Positions 1 to 11,451 of a stretch of 64,000 bases of DNA are shown here, piece after piece. The notes below the pieces were generated by a model. That model was given only the letters and a program-made list of their open reading frames with translations, had not been told where the DNA came from and searched no databases. This DNA is from Aphanomyces cochlioides (taxonomy: Eukaryota > Oomycota > Saprolegniomycetes > Saprolegniales > Verrucalvaceae), in the NCBI GenBank assembly GCA_019828595.1, contig JAHQRK010000025.1, positions 558,001 to 622,000 on the forward strand, written 5' to 3'. Positions within the stretch are counted from its first letter, which is position 1. Each line of letters starts with the position of its first letter. Made by a program: the position numbers and the translations under genes.

Positions 1-873
1 GGCTCAATTGCAGTGTCATGTCACCCTCTCCATTAAATCGCATAGCGTACTAAATGAAACTAGTGTGATTCAATACTAGTGTCATTTGTTTGGTGATGTT
101 AAGCAAAGTATGCTGGTGAGTTTTATTGGGGGGACAATTCATCGAAGTCAACGTCCGCAGAGACACATACATCCCCTTTTCGAGTAAAAAATGTCGAGCA
201 CGACTGTGCAAGGATTTGAGCACATGCCATCAGGTCGTGCATGGATTCAAATCCAATGCGGATTACGCAGAGAGATGTAGCATTGTTGATGACACCACGT
301 TGTATATGACACGAGAAATACATTCATTATATAGTATGCATCTTGTTTTACCTAAGATGCGATCCCATGCGATTGCGGCGTAGGATTCTCTAGCTTGGTG
401 AATAAACCGTTGGTAGAATAGCATGGGAGCTGCATTCAAAAGCTCAGTTGAAGCATGATGCCTCCTAAACTGGCGAGTTTTAGCCAATCAGCTGCCGTGC
501 CAAAGATTTTGGCAACGATTTTCGTTTCTCACTCGAGAAATTTATTCAATACATCTTCAAGAATATAATCATGAGATACTAGTATCTTTCAGGAAGTCAA
601 AAAGTGAACAAAATATTGGCACGATTCCATATAGTGACACTTATAATTGGCACGATTTGCAGAGTCTGTTGCGTCCATTGTCAATGAAATTGTCCGGAAA
701 ACAGAACTACCTTGGTTTAGTGTCCCAATGTCACTATGACAAGGATTTTGTATGTTTTTCTTGGAGCATGTGGCAAGTTTCTTGAAAAATAACAGAATTT
801 GCAGTTAGAAAAATCCTCTAAAAATTTGTTTTGAAGAAACTTTGAAAAAACCTACATTAATTTCAAAAAACCT
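1..873. other. Non-coding stretch, nothing recognised
   Basis: AT-rich DNA with only short overlapping open frames on both strands, none resembling a known protein. No repeat shared with the rest of the window was noticed. It lies upstream of the gene at 874 and may hold its promoter, but no motif was identified. Confidence 0.5.
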
Positions 874-1761
874 GTGGATGGTTTTTATAGATATTTTGAT
901 TTCCCTCAAGGAGACAGGACGCAGAATTCGATGAGTGTCGCATGTCATGGCGACGGGGAATCGTTTTGTGCACTACCAACTCAGAATATGGTGGTTCGAA
1001 GCATCAACGGCCGCATCAAGAAGATGGATATGAAGGAAGTTGAAGCCTATTTGATGTCTCCCGCGCGTCCTGAGACGGATCCTGGTGTTTTTGTCTGTGA
1101 TGTCTCATTTGAAGATTGGAAACGATATGTGAAGTCGGACCATCAAGCGCTTGTGTCGCGTGCCATGGCTTGGAACGATGGCAAGATTTACATTGTCGAA
1201 TTGCCTGGAGGAATGCACGAATGTTTCTCCCGCGATCTAGATCTCGCTGTGATGGCTGCAACTCATACGAGCAATGTGCATTTGCATTCCCGTGGATCAG
1301 GATACGTTGACATTCGTGAACACATCGAACCGGATTCCAGCTTTGGTCCTGCTCCTGGCATTGGTGCGGCTCCGCCAAATGGTTTTAGCTGGTTTGAGTA
1401 TCACACGTTGAAAGTGGAAGTGGGCGTGTCAAGAACTTGGCCTCAATTAGATGCGAAAGCAGTTGACTGGAGCCGTTTTCCTGGAGTGGAATACATTCTC
1501 CTCATCTATCTTTCCCCCGCTCTGCAAGTGTGCCAGTACAAGCTGCATTCAGTGGTTAATGGCGCCCTAGTCCCACCGGCTATGGCTCGGATACCAATTG
1601 TCAATCCAACCAATATTGTTTTGGATTCGCGTCGCCTTTTAGGGCTTCCAGCGCATGTACCAATTCCAGCCAACTTCACGGCCCCCAATCTAACGATTGA
1701 TTTGTTTCCGCTCGTGCAGAGGATGAGCATCCTTTTTAACGCGGAGTTAGGAGATGCATGA
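874..1761 (+). CDS. Uma2-like PD-(D/E)XK domain protein (putative)
   Basis: An intact 295-residue frame, much longer than its neighbours. The first ATG is at 874; a second in-frame ATG at 931 (residue 20) is an equally plausible start. The central part carries a Uma2/restriction-endonuclease-like order of motifs: a Pro-Asp pair at residues 153-154 (EPDSSFGP), a strand with KVEVGVS at 180-186 (acidic E182), a lysine in LDAKAVDW near 195, and a hydrophobic strand after FPGVEY at 203-207. In the PD-(D/E)XK fold the Asp, Glu and Lys would bind metal and catalyse cleavage. The C-terminal part ends with LTIDLFPLVQ. No signal peptide or membrane segment is seen. Assignment is by motif pattern only; activity is not shown. 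The protein could instead be an oomycete-expanded family of unknown role that keeps only the fold. Confidence 0.55.
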   Translation: MDGFYRYFDFPQGDRTQNSMSVACHGDGESFCALPTQNMVVRSINGRIKKMDMKEVEAYLMSPARPETDPGVFVCDVSFEDWKRYVKSDHQALVSRAMAWNDGKIYIVELPGGMHECFSRDLDLAVMAATHTSNVHLHSRGSGYVDIREHIEPDSSFGPAPGIGAAPPNGFSWFEYHTLKVEVGVSRTWPQLDAKAVDWSRFPGVEYILLIYLSPALQVCQYKLHSVVNGALVPPAMARIPIVNPTNIVLDSRRLLGLPAHVPIPANFTAPNLTIDLFPLVQRMSILFNAELGDA

Positions 1762-2379
1762 GTGTGCTTTTGCCGTCGTTTGAACTTTATTAACAAAAAA
1801 ATCCTACATTTCTCCGAAATCGTGAATGTTGTGAGACTTCTTGACACGAGTTTTCCAGTTAATGCATCATTGTCGCTCCCATTAACGTCATCGAAATAGA
1901 ATAATCTCGTAGTCTTGATTGGAAGTGGAGAGGTACCTTCCCAGAATTGCATCAGGATGCGAATACAGCACAGAGACCAAAAGGATAAGCCAAGCTTCGA
2001 AGTACAATCTGAACTACAATGCCAATCCGATTATATTCCCTTCTTCGGCTAGGCTCTTTCGCTTTTTATTTGTAGGAGAGTAGCAACATTCAAAGCCTCA
2101 TGGCACTGAAGTCTAACGGACTCGTAGATAGAATCAATTGTGGAAGCATGCTCCTCGAGTCTCAATTAAAGAGTTGAGTTGGTTCAGCTTCTATACTGTC
2201 TTATTGTCGATCAAGTACTCAAATGGTCGTTCGACGGGTCTGAAATAGCCGCATGCTCCAAAACGTCACTGTTGCGCTTCGCCACTGAGTCGCTAAGGAG
2301 CATCTTGACGAATACATGACCCAAGTTTTGACCACCAAACACACCTCGGCTCGTCCAGTATTTGCCAGAGGACGCGCAA
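1762..2379. other. Intergenic, nothing recognised
   Basis: Between the Uma2-like gene and the decayed ankyrin gene. Only short frames that are shadows of the flanking genes or chance; no repeat or RNA gene seen. Confidence 0.5.
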
Positions 2380-3320
2380 ATTAAGCTTCAGTTGCATGCC
2401 TTAGAAAAAATTCTTCGATCTGGCTTTGCTTTTTCACCCTGGCCCCATGCAATGCATGCATCGTACATCCGTCGGAGCGATTTTCAAATAAAACGTGATT
2501 GCATCCAAGTGTCTATTGCCGCGAACCAAGTTCATCACTGTCTGTTCGATTCCAGTAGATGAACTTCACATTTTTCAAATGTCCATTCGCGGCAGCCAAA
2601 TTAAACGCAGCCATTATACAACCTTCGCTTCGATGACAGTGCAAATACTTGACAATGTCGAGATGATCATTCACTACTGCATCATTCATAGCGTTTATTG
2701 AGCATCCTTTGGATCGATGTGTATGTAGAAACTTCACAATCTCGAAATGTCCATTGCCAGCAATAAAAGTGAAGAAACTTTACAATTTCGAAATGTCCAT
2801 TGGTTGCTGCTGCATCCATAGCGACTTTGTCGCCCATAGAGATATGTGGATGCAAGAATTCGACAGCATTAAAATGGCCTTGACGACATGCCCAGTTTAA
2901 CGTTTGGGTAGAATACGTGGCCAAATCATGCTCTTCAAGGTAGGTAAGAACTCCGACACGTCCAAGGAAAGCAGCTATTTCCGTCGCATGGTAGTGCATG
3001 GTCATCTCTCGCTGGAGCATCAGGCCGAGCAAATCGAGATTTCTGGCCCAAACCGCATAGCAGTAGATGTTATGGGCCAATTGAGGAAAGAAATGAAGTA
3101 GAGAGTCCACGCGATAAGGACTCAGCCGTGACTCCATGTCCAAGTAAAAACGAAGGATCTCGTCAAGCGCCTCCATGTTCGCGTCAAACATTGCGAGATC
3201 TTGGATCATGACCTTTGCAGCAAGGAGATCATGCTGTCGTACATATTGGATGAATGGCAGCATGGGTTGAGGGTATCCAGTTTGAAGCGAAGATTGATCG
3301 CAAGACGTCTGTCGTGCCAC
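2380..3320 (-). pseudogene. Ankyrin-repeat protein gene, frameshifted
   Basis: Reading leftward from an ATG at 3320, a 212-residue frame begins with an alpha-helical N-terminus and runs into ankyrin repeats (NGHFEIVKFLH, then a second GHFEIVKFLH). Near 2740-2790 the frame breaks between two near-identical copies of the repeat, suggesting a deletion by slippage between repeats. Repeats continue in another frame at 2513-2737 (NDHLDIVKYLHCHRSEGC; NGHLKNVKFIY) and in a third at about 2380-2510. The family is common in oomycetes and normally scaffolds protein-protein contacts. At least two frame changes make a functional product unlikely. The 3' end is indistinct. Confidence 0.75.
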
Positions 3321-3735
3321 AAACTTGTTGCACCATGGCGAGTTATAAAATGAGCTTCAGATCAAGTTATGGCTTCGGATGTTTCAAAACAAAGACGTGG
3401 ATGTTGTTGCTCAGTGCAAAATGTGCGACAACACAAACGAGAAATTCAGTGTTTGCAATAAGTTGTCGTCTTGTTGTCAGAACAACACACGAGTCTTGGG
3501 ACGAGAATGACATTTGCAACACTAACTTCATGAGAAGCCTTTCATATTTTCATAAACAAAACAGTTGATTCAGCGCTTGTCAGTATCAAAGCTCGCACAG
3601 ATCCTGCCGATATCGACTGCATTGTAGTGTTCATTTTCCAGCGAGAATGGGTCTCAACTCAGAGATTTATTCGTGCTCTCGACGCATCTTGTGCAAATAT
3701 TTAGTCCTTCTCACCAGGAGTCGATATATAGACCC
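3321..3735. other. Intergenic with a short degenerate duplicate
   Basis: No gene. About 80 bp at 3641-3721 resembles 4678-4762 (shared GAGAAT-GGTCTCAAC, ATGCATC/ACGCATC and TTAGTCCTTC-like blocks), so the two stretches appear to be old copies of one sequence of unknown nature. Confidence 0.4.
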
Positions 3736-3738
3736 TTA

Positions 3739-4039
3739 GAGCATGCCCAACGCGACGACGCTATTCCATCACGCTAAATCCAATCTAGCGTGCGTTACTC
3801 AATCAAAATTTGGCGTGATTGCCTGAGCAAGCCCAACGGTCATATCCTCTACGTTTCGGGACTATTTGGCATCGACCACGCCAGACGCTATTCACCACGC
3901 CAAACCTAGTGGAAATTCTAGCGTGCACGCTAGAATTTCGTTGCACGCTATTTTTGACATCGTTGGGCTTGAATTTGCCACGCTGGAACGCTAAGTTCTA
4001 TTTGGTTAGCGGATTAGCGTGGCCGCGTTGAGCATGCTC
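3739..4039. mobile_element. Harbinger-type MITE, 301 bp
   Basis: The ends form a terminal inverted repeat: GAGCATGCCCAACGCG on the left against GAGCATGCTCAACGCG read inward from the right. It is flanked by TTA at 3736-3738 and 4040-4042, the 3-bp duplication typical of PIF/Harbinger. Subterminal TAGCGTG and TAGCGTGCGTTAC motifs are shared with the larger element at 13480-14305, so this is probably a deletion derivative of the same family. No coding capacity. Confidence 0.85.
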
Positions 4040-4243
4040 TTATTCAACAAAGATTATTCAAAATGAAATTGTTGTTCAAGACATTGCCTTTCTAACGTTA
4101 GAGAGGTGAGTCTACAATGCATACACGACCTGGCGACAATATTTGCTGTCACGTGTTGCCAATCATCATTGTTCAAGTTTCCAACGAGTTGCTTCCATTC
4201 AGAGTATTACTGAATAATCAACAGATGGGGGGGACATGGCTAA

Positions 4244-4491
4244 GGGCCCCGTCTGGCAACCGAAAATATTACAATAAATTGGCCCATAATGCCATTTTGA
4301 GGCCAAATTCAATAATTGAGGTCAAAATATGAACTTGATTATCTCCAAGAGTTTTGCACCAAGTCCAATATTTTTGGTTGGGATATACTCAGTGGAGGCT
4401 CCCAAAATGCCATTTTGTATATGCCATAAATCGTTGATCCCATTTTGGCTGAAAATGGCATATTGATTTTGAAATTTTGCCAGACGCACCC
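4244..4491. mobile_element. MITE family A, copy 1 (uninterrupted), 248 bp
   Basis: Inverted ends GGGCCCCGTCTGGCAA (left) and GGGTGCGTCTGGCAA (read from the right), flanked by TAA at 4241-4243 and 4492-4494. The internal sequence (ATATTTTTGGTTGGGATATA and repeated AAAATGCCATTTTG-like blocks) is shared in inverted orientation with 13239-14338. This copy lacks the insertion found there and so gives the empty site. Non-coding. Confidence 0.88.
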
Positions 4492-4494
4492 TAA

Positions 4495-4950
4495 ATTATC
4501 GTGTGGTTTCTCATAAACTCAATTACAATAATGTTACTGCAATACTGTTATTTCTTAGAGAACGATTGAATTCATAGACGAAAGTACACACGGAGAGCAG
4601 ATTTACTCGCTGATTCATGAGGAACAGCTATTGGCAATCTTTGTATGAGCGACTTGGGAAGTTAAGCTCAAATGTCGATCCAGAGAATTGGTCTCAACAA
4701 AGAGAGCATTCATCTCCTTGATGCATCATTTGCGGATAATTTGAGTCCTTCACAAGGAGCCCATAGCACCCTTGCATACAATGGATGCAACACGAAAGTG
4801 TTCTTCCAGATATTGACTTGCTGCAGAGCCAAGTGTACAAAACATAAACGAGCTGACAACACGAACGAATTACTACCATGAGAGAGACGCAATTAGAGCG
4901 GTTCTGCTCGCTTGGTCATGAGCAAGAACAGCCGCTCGTCGCCTTCTTGG
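4495..4950. other. Intergenic, nothing firm
   Basis: Contains the second copy of the degenerate ~80-bp duplicate (4678-4762). A 69-codon frame crosses it but has no recognisable family and no sign of conservation. Confidence 0.4.
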
Positions 4951-5690
4951 TTATTCTTCATAGTTTGAGTCATCACTGCCATCAAACTCGACTGACGAGT
5001 CGCTAACCGTATCGTATCGCCTTACGAAAGTATAGCCTTCATTGCCGTCGTCGTGATACGAGTTCTCTTCATTCACGAGGGCAATAAATGTGCGAACATC
5101 GCGCTTGGCAGCAAAAATTTGCAAATTCTCCATTTCATTGCACGAGATGGGATTTCCGCCGATCTCTATCACTTCCATTTGAACCGTTCGCATTGAGTCG
5201 GTCGCGCATTCAATCAAAGTTCGCGCTGCTTCGTAGCCAAACTCGTTCGACCTCAAGTCGACCGCTTTGATCGTGTTGTTGTTCTTTATCGCCTGAGCGA
5301 TCAAAATTGCTTTTTTGTTCGTCAAGGCACAAAATGGCAATTTCAACGATTCGAGCCGAGATTCTCGAAGGAGATGAGCAAGGCTCTTCCACTGAGTGAG
5401 GCTCATTTGGTTGCGCGGTAAATCGAGCGCAGTTATCGCCGTTGTCGGCAGGGCTTGGAACAAAGATTGAATTCCAGCAGTGTAATCTTTGCCGTCAGAT
5501 GTCCACTTGAATGAAATGCGTCACATTGGACTTGACGAGCTGCTTCACAAACGCGTCGAACGTTTCGGGGTTCATCCCCCCCTCGATTTGAAGAGAACGC
5601 ATGTGGAAAGCGCTCAAGCCAGACAGCGCAGAGCAAGCAAAAGGAACCGCTTGCGGGAGCTTGTGGAAGAAATCGACACAAGCGAGCCAA
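4951..5690 (-). pseudogene. LRR family 1, C-terminal fragment
   Basis: The leftward frame 5463-4951 encodes the C-terminal half of the LRR family seen intact at 14528-16066: TAITALDL, a block with SRLESLKL, AQAIKNNNTIKAVDLRSNEFGYEAA, and an acidic tail (DSSVEFDGSDDSNYEE). Upstream the match continues to about 5690 (FHMRSLQIEGGMNPE) in a different frame. The break at about 5501-5510 looks like a 4-bp tandem duplication (ATTC repeated) before the conserved FKW segment. The N-terminal half is absent; copia gag sequence begins about 70 bp further on. Confidence 0.8.
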
Positions 5691-5760
5691 TAAATCCATC
5701 ATCCGGGAAGCGAAGAACATCACCGATCATCGATCTCCTCAACGTTTGCCCATTCGAGTA

Positions 5761-7440
5761 ATGGAAGAATCAAAGTCACCGTGTCAACCAACTACACCGA
5801 TCGGAACTGAAAGAATTGTCTTCAGCGAGCGCCAATTTGCTGCAAGTTCATCACCATCAACGTCACAACACAGCTTTGCAAGCCCAGCAGCCGAATATCT
5901 TATCCAGCAGCAAGTGAACCAACAGCTTCAGGTCATGCAACAACAATTCGCCCAGCAGCAGCAATTACAGGCCGACGAAAGTCGAAGAATACATGAAGGT
6001 TATCAAAAAGCGCTTGCAAATCTAGAGGCGAGGTCTAGAGCTCAAGAAATTGCGGCAAAATTATCGGCCGATATCGAGCACCAACGTGCTGACGAAGTTG
6101 AACAACGACTCCGCCGAACCGCTGCAGAACGAGACACTATCGAATTGACACGTCAAAGAGAGCGATCATCGTCAGATGCTCGAACTCATGAAGCCGAAGT
6201 TAGAGCTACAGCAGCGATGTCTGAAAATGAGAGACACATGCTCGAAATTCAACGCCTCAAGACTCAAATGGCGATGGACGCCGAGATTATTCGTGCTCGA
6301 GAGGCTGAGATTCAATGAACGAGACTGGAGGTTGAGACGCACCATCAAGCACGTATCGCGGCAGCAAAACGAGCTCAGGAGGTTGAATTCTCGAGATCAA
6401 CTTCTCTAGCCCTCAGGCAGCGCCAATTCCAGAACCAACATTTTCTACAAACATGCCTTTCACCCCATCGAATACTTCAGATCATCAAACAATGAAACCT
6501 CCAAATCTAACCAAGTTCAAAATGGACAAGTTCAGCGCCAAAGAAGCGTACTAAGGCTTGGGCGCGGACTTTGATACTTGGCTTGAACGATTTTACGACG
6601 AAATCCAGATGGAGTCCGCCTCAAACCAAACCACTTGGACGGAGGATCACAAATACATGGCATTGAAGAAGTCGCTGGATGATGATGCGCGATCGTTTGT
6701 CTTGACTCAAGAAAAGAGCTGGAAAGCGTCTGTTCCTTCAGGCGAAATATACCCCTTCGATCATCTAGTCCATCACTTTCGGCAGGCTTACTGCACTCAC
6801 TTGGACACCGACCAGCTAATGGCGAAGATGAAAATAAAGAAGCGGCATGCGCATACCTGGAATCAACACGTGCAATATCTCAGACACATCCAGCAGCAAA
6901 TCGGTGCGCCAAACAAGTTGGCACTTGAAATGTTTACCAAATACGCCTGCCCCGAATTCAAAAATTGCCTCATTGCTGGTGTGGATAGGAATAACAAGAA
7001 CAACCCAAAAGAGCTGGACAAGGCGGTTGAGACACTGGTCCAGCTGACTGGAACTGGTGTCAATTACGGAAGGAAAGGAAAAACACAGACCTCGGGAAAT
7101 GCAAATCTTACCGCCGGCACAGCGTCGAACAACGGTGGACGTGGAAACCGATATAACAATAACAAGCCGAATGGCGGACGAGGCAGAGGAGGTGGTCGCA
7201 GCGGCAAACACAATGGTCGAGACCAGACGAAGCGTCCTTGCTTTGCGTGTGGTCAAGATGGTCATTTCACATCCCAATGTCCGCTGGTTATCGAAGTTAA
7301 AAATCGACGGATTGCATCAGCTGCCATCGCAAGTCAAAATCAAGTTCCGACGCCATCAGCGACCTTGGCTGCCTCGCAACGTCAATCACAAACACGAGCA
7401 AGAAGTGGATTTGGAGGATTTGTCATAGCTGAGGATGAGT
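5761..7440 (+). pseudogene. gag: copia Gag with N-terminal coiled coil
   Basis: From ATG 5761 a Gln-rich, heptad-like region (QQQVNQQLQVMQQQF) runs to a TGA at 6316-6318 and continues in frame beyond it. A frame change near 6410 leads into a Pro/Thr-rich linker and the Gag core starting MKPPNLTKF at 6492, interrupted by TAA at 6552-6554. The rest is open: FDTWLERFYDEIQ, then a Gly/Arg/Asn-rich stretch, then one zinc knuckle CFACGQDGHFTSQC at about 7240-7280, which in this family packages element RNA. The long coiled-coil extension ahead of a copia Gag core is unusual and may help particle assembly (inference). Confidence 0.8.
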
Positions 7441-10404
7441 GGCAACCGTCATTGACAAGCGGAAGTTATCAAGCAACGGGAAATCTTGTGGTCGGACACG
7501 CAAACCACACTAACCAGCTTGACCCACAGATACAACAAAGGATCTTGGACTCGGGGTGTAGCCACCACTTGGTTACAAGATCAATGTTCCTTCAAAATGC
7601 ACAACCGTCCACATTGCAAATCAGAGTTGCAAACAACCAGACTGCCAATACCGAACTTGTCGGCTCCGTCCGACTAGATTTGAATGATACAGGACATTAC
7701 ATCATACTCAAGGAAGTTCATTATGTACCTGGACTGACTACGAATTTGATCTCCGTGGCCACACTGAATGAGAATGGGCTTGCCGTGAACTTCTCGAATG
7801 GCAACGCGATAATAACGCATGGAGATCAAATTGTCACGACAGCAAGGAAGAAAAACAATCTTTGGCCACTACAATGCACGGCAACCGTGGGGGATGAGTC
7901 GATTCAAAACTCTCTAGCCAATGCTTACCTCGTTTCAATGCCGCATCGAACGTTGCAAGACTGGCACATTGCGTTGGGACACCTGAACAAACCAGCAATC
8001 ATTAAAATGGCTCAAGACTCTCTACGTAAATGGAAATATCGAGAGTCGAGCACGATCTGAAGTCACCATGTTTGGACTGTGCAATTGGGAAGCAAACTCG
8101 TTCCAAACAACCAAGAGTCGATTCTTCGGAATCGTCCCCAACAGATGACATTGGATCTGTCATCGCATCGGATGTTGCTGGAAAAATCACTCCAAGCGAT
8201 CGCTACGGAAACAAATACTTTGTCAACTACATCGACTACGCCTCAGGATTTGTCATGACATACCCGATGAAAAGAAAGTCGGAGCAGGCGGCAAAAGCAA
8301 TGGAATTCTTGGCCGAATTTGAAACAGCTTTCAATGTCAAAGTCAAGGTATTCCGCAGCGATCGTGGGGGGAATATTTATCGGAGAGATTCAGAACTTTT
8401 CTATCCAAGCGTGGCATCCGCCATGAGCTCACTGAACGAGACACGTCTGCCTCTAATGGAAAAGCTGAGCGGATGCACAGGACATTGCTGAATGCAACTC
8501 GAACAATTCGTGTGACCTACCTCCAAAGTTCTGGTCACTTGCACTTGGCTATGCGATTTACCTTCGAAATCGTGTCCCCAGCAAGGCAAATGCAGAACTG
8601 AAGTCACCTTTGGCAATCCTGACAGGTAAACAACCCAGCTTGTCACACGCATTGCCTTTTGGCTCTACTTGTACTGTCCGAATCGAGCCAAGAACAAAGG
8701 GAATCGAGAGACGTGCAGAAGTTGGTCGAATCCTTGGAGTAAATTCTCATACAAAAGCATACGACGTCTGGGTGGCTCGGCTGGGAAAGGTTATCGTCAC
8801 CAAAGATGTCCAAAATATCGGCCGACCACGGAAACGCATAGTCTCTGATGAAGACGAGTCTACCCTAATGGAAATCGACCACCACAACTTGGACGACGAA
8901 ATGTTAAAGCGCTTGGAAGAATTGAAAGTGACCCGTCAACGAGAGAATACGATCAAATTAGAAGCCGTCAAAGCCAATCACGAAAAATCCGCACCGAAAC
9001 CACGTCGTTCGGACCGCATTCACGCTATGCAATTAGCTAAAAGCGGTTATGTCGCGTTGGTTGTTACCTATGTCGAGCCAAAGTCGCCAGTCGAGGCCCT
9101 GAGTGGACCCAACGCCGATAAGTGGCGTGACGCAATGCAACTCGAAGTCGAAAACCTCATCGGAAATGGCACATGGGAACTTGTTGATCGTCCTAGCAAC
9201 ACGAATATTGTCTCAAACAAGTGGGTCTTCAAAGTCAAGTACGACTCTGAAGGTGAAGTCGAGAATTTCAAGGCTAGATTGGTTGCAAGAGGTTTTTCAC
9301 AACGTTATGGGGTCGATTACAGTGAGACCTACTCGCCTGTGATTAAGCAGCAATCTGTCAGGCTTCTGTTGGCTCTTGGTGTCCATTTCGATGTTCCATT
9401 GATCCACATGGACGTCCCACAAGCCTTTGTCAAGGCTGGATTAGATAGTGACATTTACATGGAAATACCTGCGATGGTTCCTGGTGACCCGAAGACTCAA
9501 GCACTACGGTTGTTGAAGTCCCTTTATGGCTTGAAACAGTCACGACGCATGTGGCATAAAGACATTGACTCGACACTATTGGAACTTGGAATGCAGAAGA
9601 GCAAGCTTGACCCATGCCTATACTATTGTTGGACAGAGATTGGAATTGCCCTCATTGGATTGTACGTTGATGATGTAATGGCTTTATCCCAAGACGACGA
9701 ATTCTTCGACAGCATTACAAAGGAGCTCGAGACCAAATATCAAATCAAAACACAAGGTGTGGTCAAACGAATACTTGGCATCAACGTTGACCGAAAGGGT
9801 GGTGTATTATTTCTTGAACAGACCTCACTCATTGACGAGCTCTTGACGAAACACAATATGGCCGACTGTCATCCCCAGGGTAGTCCACTTGCTCTTGACC
9901 ATCATATGACAGAAGACGGTGAGCCTACCACGATGTCTCAAACGTCCATGCGCGAAATTGTTGGTTCATTACAGTGGTTGGCTGGATGTACTCGCCCTGA
10001 TATTGCATTTGCCACAAGTCTACTATCAAGGTATTTGAACAAGCCAAACATATATCATGAGCATGGATTGAAAAGGATTCTCCGCAATCTACAAGGTACA
10101 AAACATTACGGCCTCGAAATCAAGCCAACCGTGCCAAATGAGGTGCATGTATTCACCGATGCGGACTGGGCTGGCGACAAATCAAATCGTCGGTCTACCA
10201 CTGGCTGCATTGTCGAAATATATCGCCATTGTTCACTGGTTCTCGAAACAGCAAGCCACAGTGGCTTTAAGTACCATGGAGGCAGAATACATCGCAGCTT
10301 GTGTTGGAACTCAAGAGGCTCTTTGGATCAAACAATTGATGGCTGAGATTGGATTAGAATCGTCCAAAACACCAGCTTATCTATGGTGCGATACTGAGCT
10401 CGAC
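7441..10404 (+). pseudogene. pol: copia Pol: protease, integrase, RT, RNase H
   Basis: Protease DSGCSHHLV lies at about 7548. The integrase zinc finger begins at HIALGHLNKPAI (about 7966) and is completed by CLDCAIGKQTR in the next frame (frame change near 8030-8060). The integrase core with FRSDRGG breaks at a run of six G near 8367 and again near 8510. From 8610 the frame is open through the RT palm with the catalytic YVDDV at about 9664 and the RNase H start FTDADWAGDK near 10153. A frameshift near 10215 moves into the frame with ALSTMEAEYIAA. The match ends near 10400 after WCDTE; the usual C-terminal RNase H residues are missing. Confidence 0.85.
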
Positions 10405-10908
10405 TGGACGCCGAGTCGTCCCATCGATGGCATGAATTGAAACAGTTTCGAATTTCAAGACTGTGTATCAGTGTTTATTCTCATGGCGACCAAGACATTT
10501 GGACATCGATCCTCCCCCACCTCGTGAGAGACTTGAAAACTCTTGTCTTTCGCTTCGCGGCGTCTTATTATCTCCCCAGCCTCCATCGTCTTTTCCGCGT
10601 CCATGCCTTTAGCAAGCAGCTAACAGAATTGGAGTGCTGGAAGGTGACACCTCTCGATTTCAAATATTACATCCGAGAAGATACCGTCCGCAGCATACTT
10701 AAATGGTTCCGCCGACAGCCCGTGCGTGTGTTTCGAATCAACAATTGGATCCCTCACGGCCCAGACGAAGATGAATTTGACATGACTCAAGAGTTTTACA
10801 AAACTATTTTCAACTGCCGCTCGATGCATACGCTCGAATGTTCCCACTGCGACCTAGATGAGGTGGATTTCACCAAATGCTCCTTCTCCCTTCGTGCGTT
10901 GAGCCTTG
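10405..10908 (+). pseudogene. LRR family 1, central fragment
   Basis: Starts directly after the copia RNase H remnant, in a frame reading HELKQFRISRL, and continues through KQLTELECWK, WFRRQPVRVFRINNW, KTIFNC and FTKCSFSLRALSLE, all hallmarks of this family. The N-terminal F-box-like part and all C-terminal LRRs are missing; after about 10908 the frame is unrelated sequence. It is on the strand opposite to the fragment left of the copia element and overlaps it by about 35 homologous residues, so the two are not halves of one gene. Confidence 0.78.
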
Positions 10909-11451
10909 AGTGTGAGTTCTGTCCTTCGAACTCGTGGTGCTCTCCATGCACCGGTGGGCTGAAAACAAAGTGAGTGGTTTCCAACAAAAGATCCTTTGTA
11001 GGGCCTTCTCTCCGTAGGGGTTACGAAACTGCCAACACACTGTGGGCGGCTCCCTCTCGCTACCTGTGATTCTGGTCGCCTTCGACAAGACAGGATTTTC
11101 CTGATCTTGAACGCTGTTGTAAAGGCTTTCGCTGAGCTCGTTCCTTGGGCTCATAACCTGTAAGAAACCGGCACCTCAAGCCTTTGGTGCGGCGACAACT
11201 GAACACAGGCTAGCTAAATCCAGAATGCATTATCGAACCGTTATATCCTATGGGGGTTTCATGTTGCAGTTCTAACATACGCCTCTTTGAATTCGAAGGG
11301 ATATTATCGATTCGATTCCAAATTGGACTGGGCTGTCGAATCGAATAGACTTGCCAGAATCGACTAGCAATCGACTAGCCAATCATATATCAGTATATTC
11401 AATATTTTGACCAATCAAATCACCTTAATTATATGACTTGGGAAAGGCCGT
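10909..11451. other. Intergenic, includes copy of a dispersed repeat
   Basis: No gene recognised. About 11330-11425 is repeated in inverted orientation at about 22019-22115 (shared TGATTGGTCAAAATAT and GGCTAGTCGATTG blocks). The rest is unassigned. Confidence 0.5.
11330..11425 (-). repeat. Dispersed ~95-bp repeat, copy 1
   Basis: Its reverse complement matches 22019-22115, including AATTAAGGTG, TTGATTGGTCAAAATAT and GGCTAGTCGATTG, with scattered differences. Both copies lie next to LRR-gene fragments. The nature of the element is unknown. Confidence 0.7.

Larger units (their letters stand above)
5761..10404 (+). mobile_element. Decayed Ty1/copia retrotransposon, no LTRs seen
   Basis: In order: coiled-coil/Gln-rich Gag N-terminus, Gag core, CCHC knuckle, aspartic protease, integrase, reverse transcriptase, RNase H. 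This protease-integrase-RT-RNase H order is the copia order. No direct LTR pair was found: LRR-gene fragments lie within about 70 bp on the left and immediately on the right, and RNase H stops short of its usual C-terminus. At least two stop codons (TGA 6316, TAA 6552) and four or more frameshifts show that it cannot move by itself. Confidence 0.88.

Noticed and set aside
4951..10908. One LRR gene split by inversion of the copia segment
   Set aside because: The left (minus) and right (plus) LRR fragments overlap by about 35 homologous residues, so they come from different copies.
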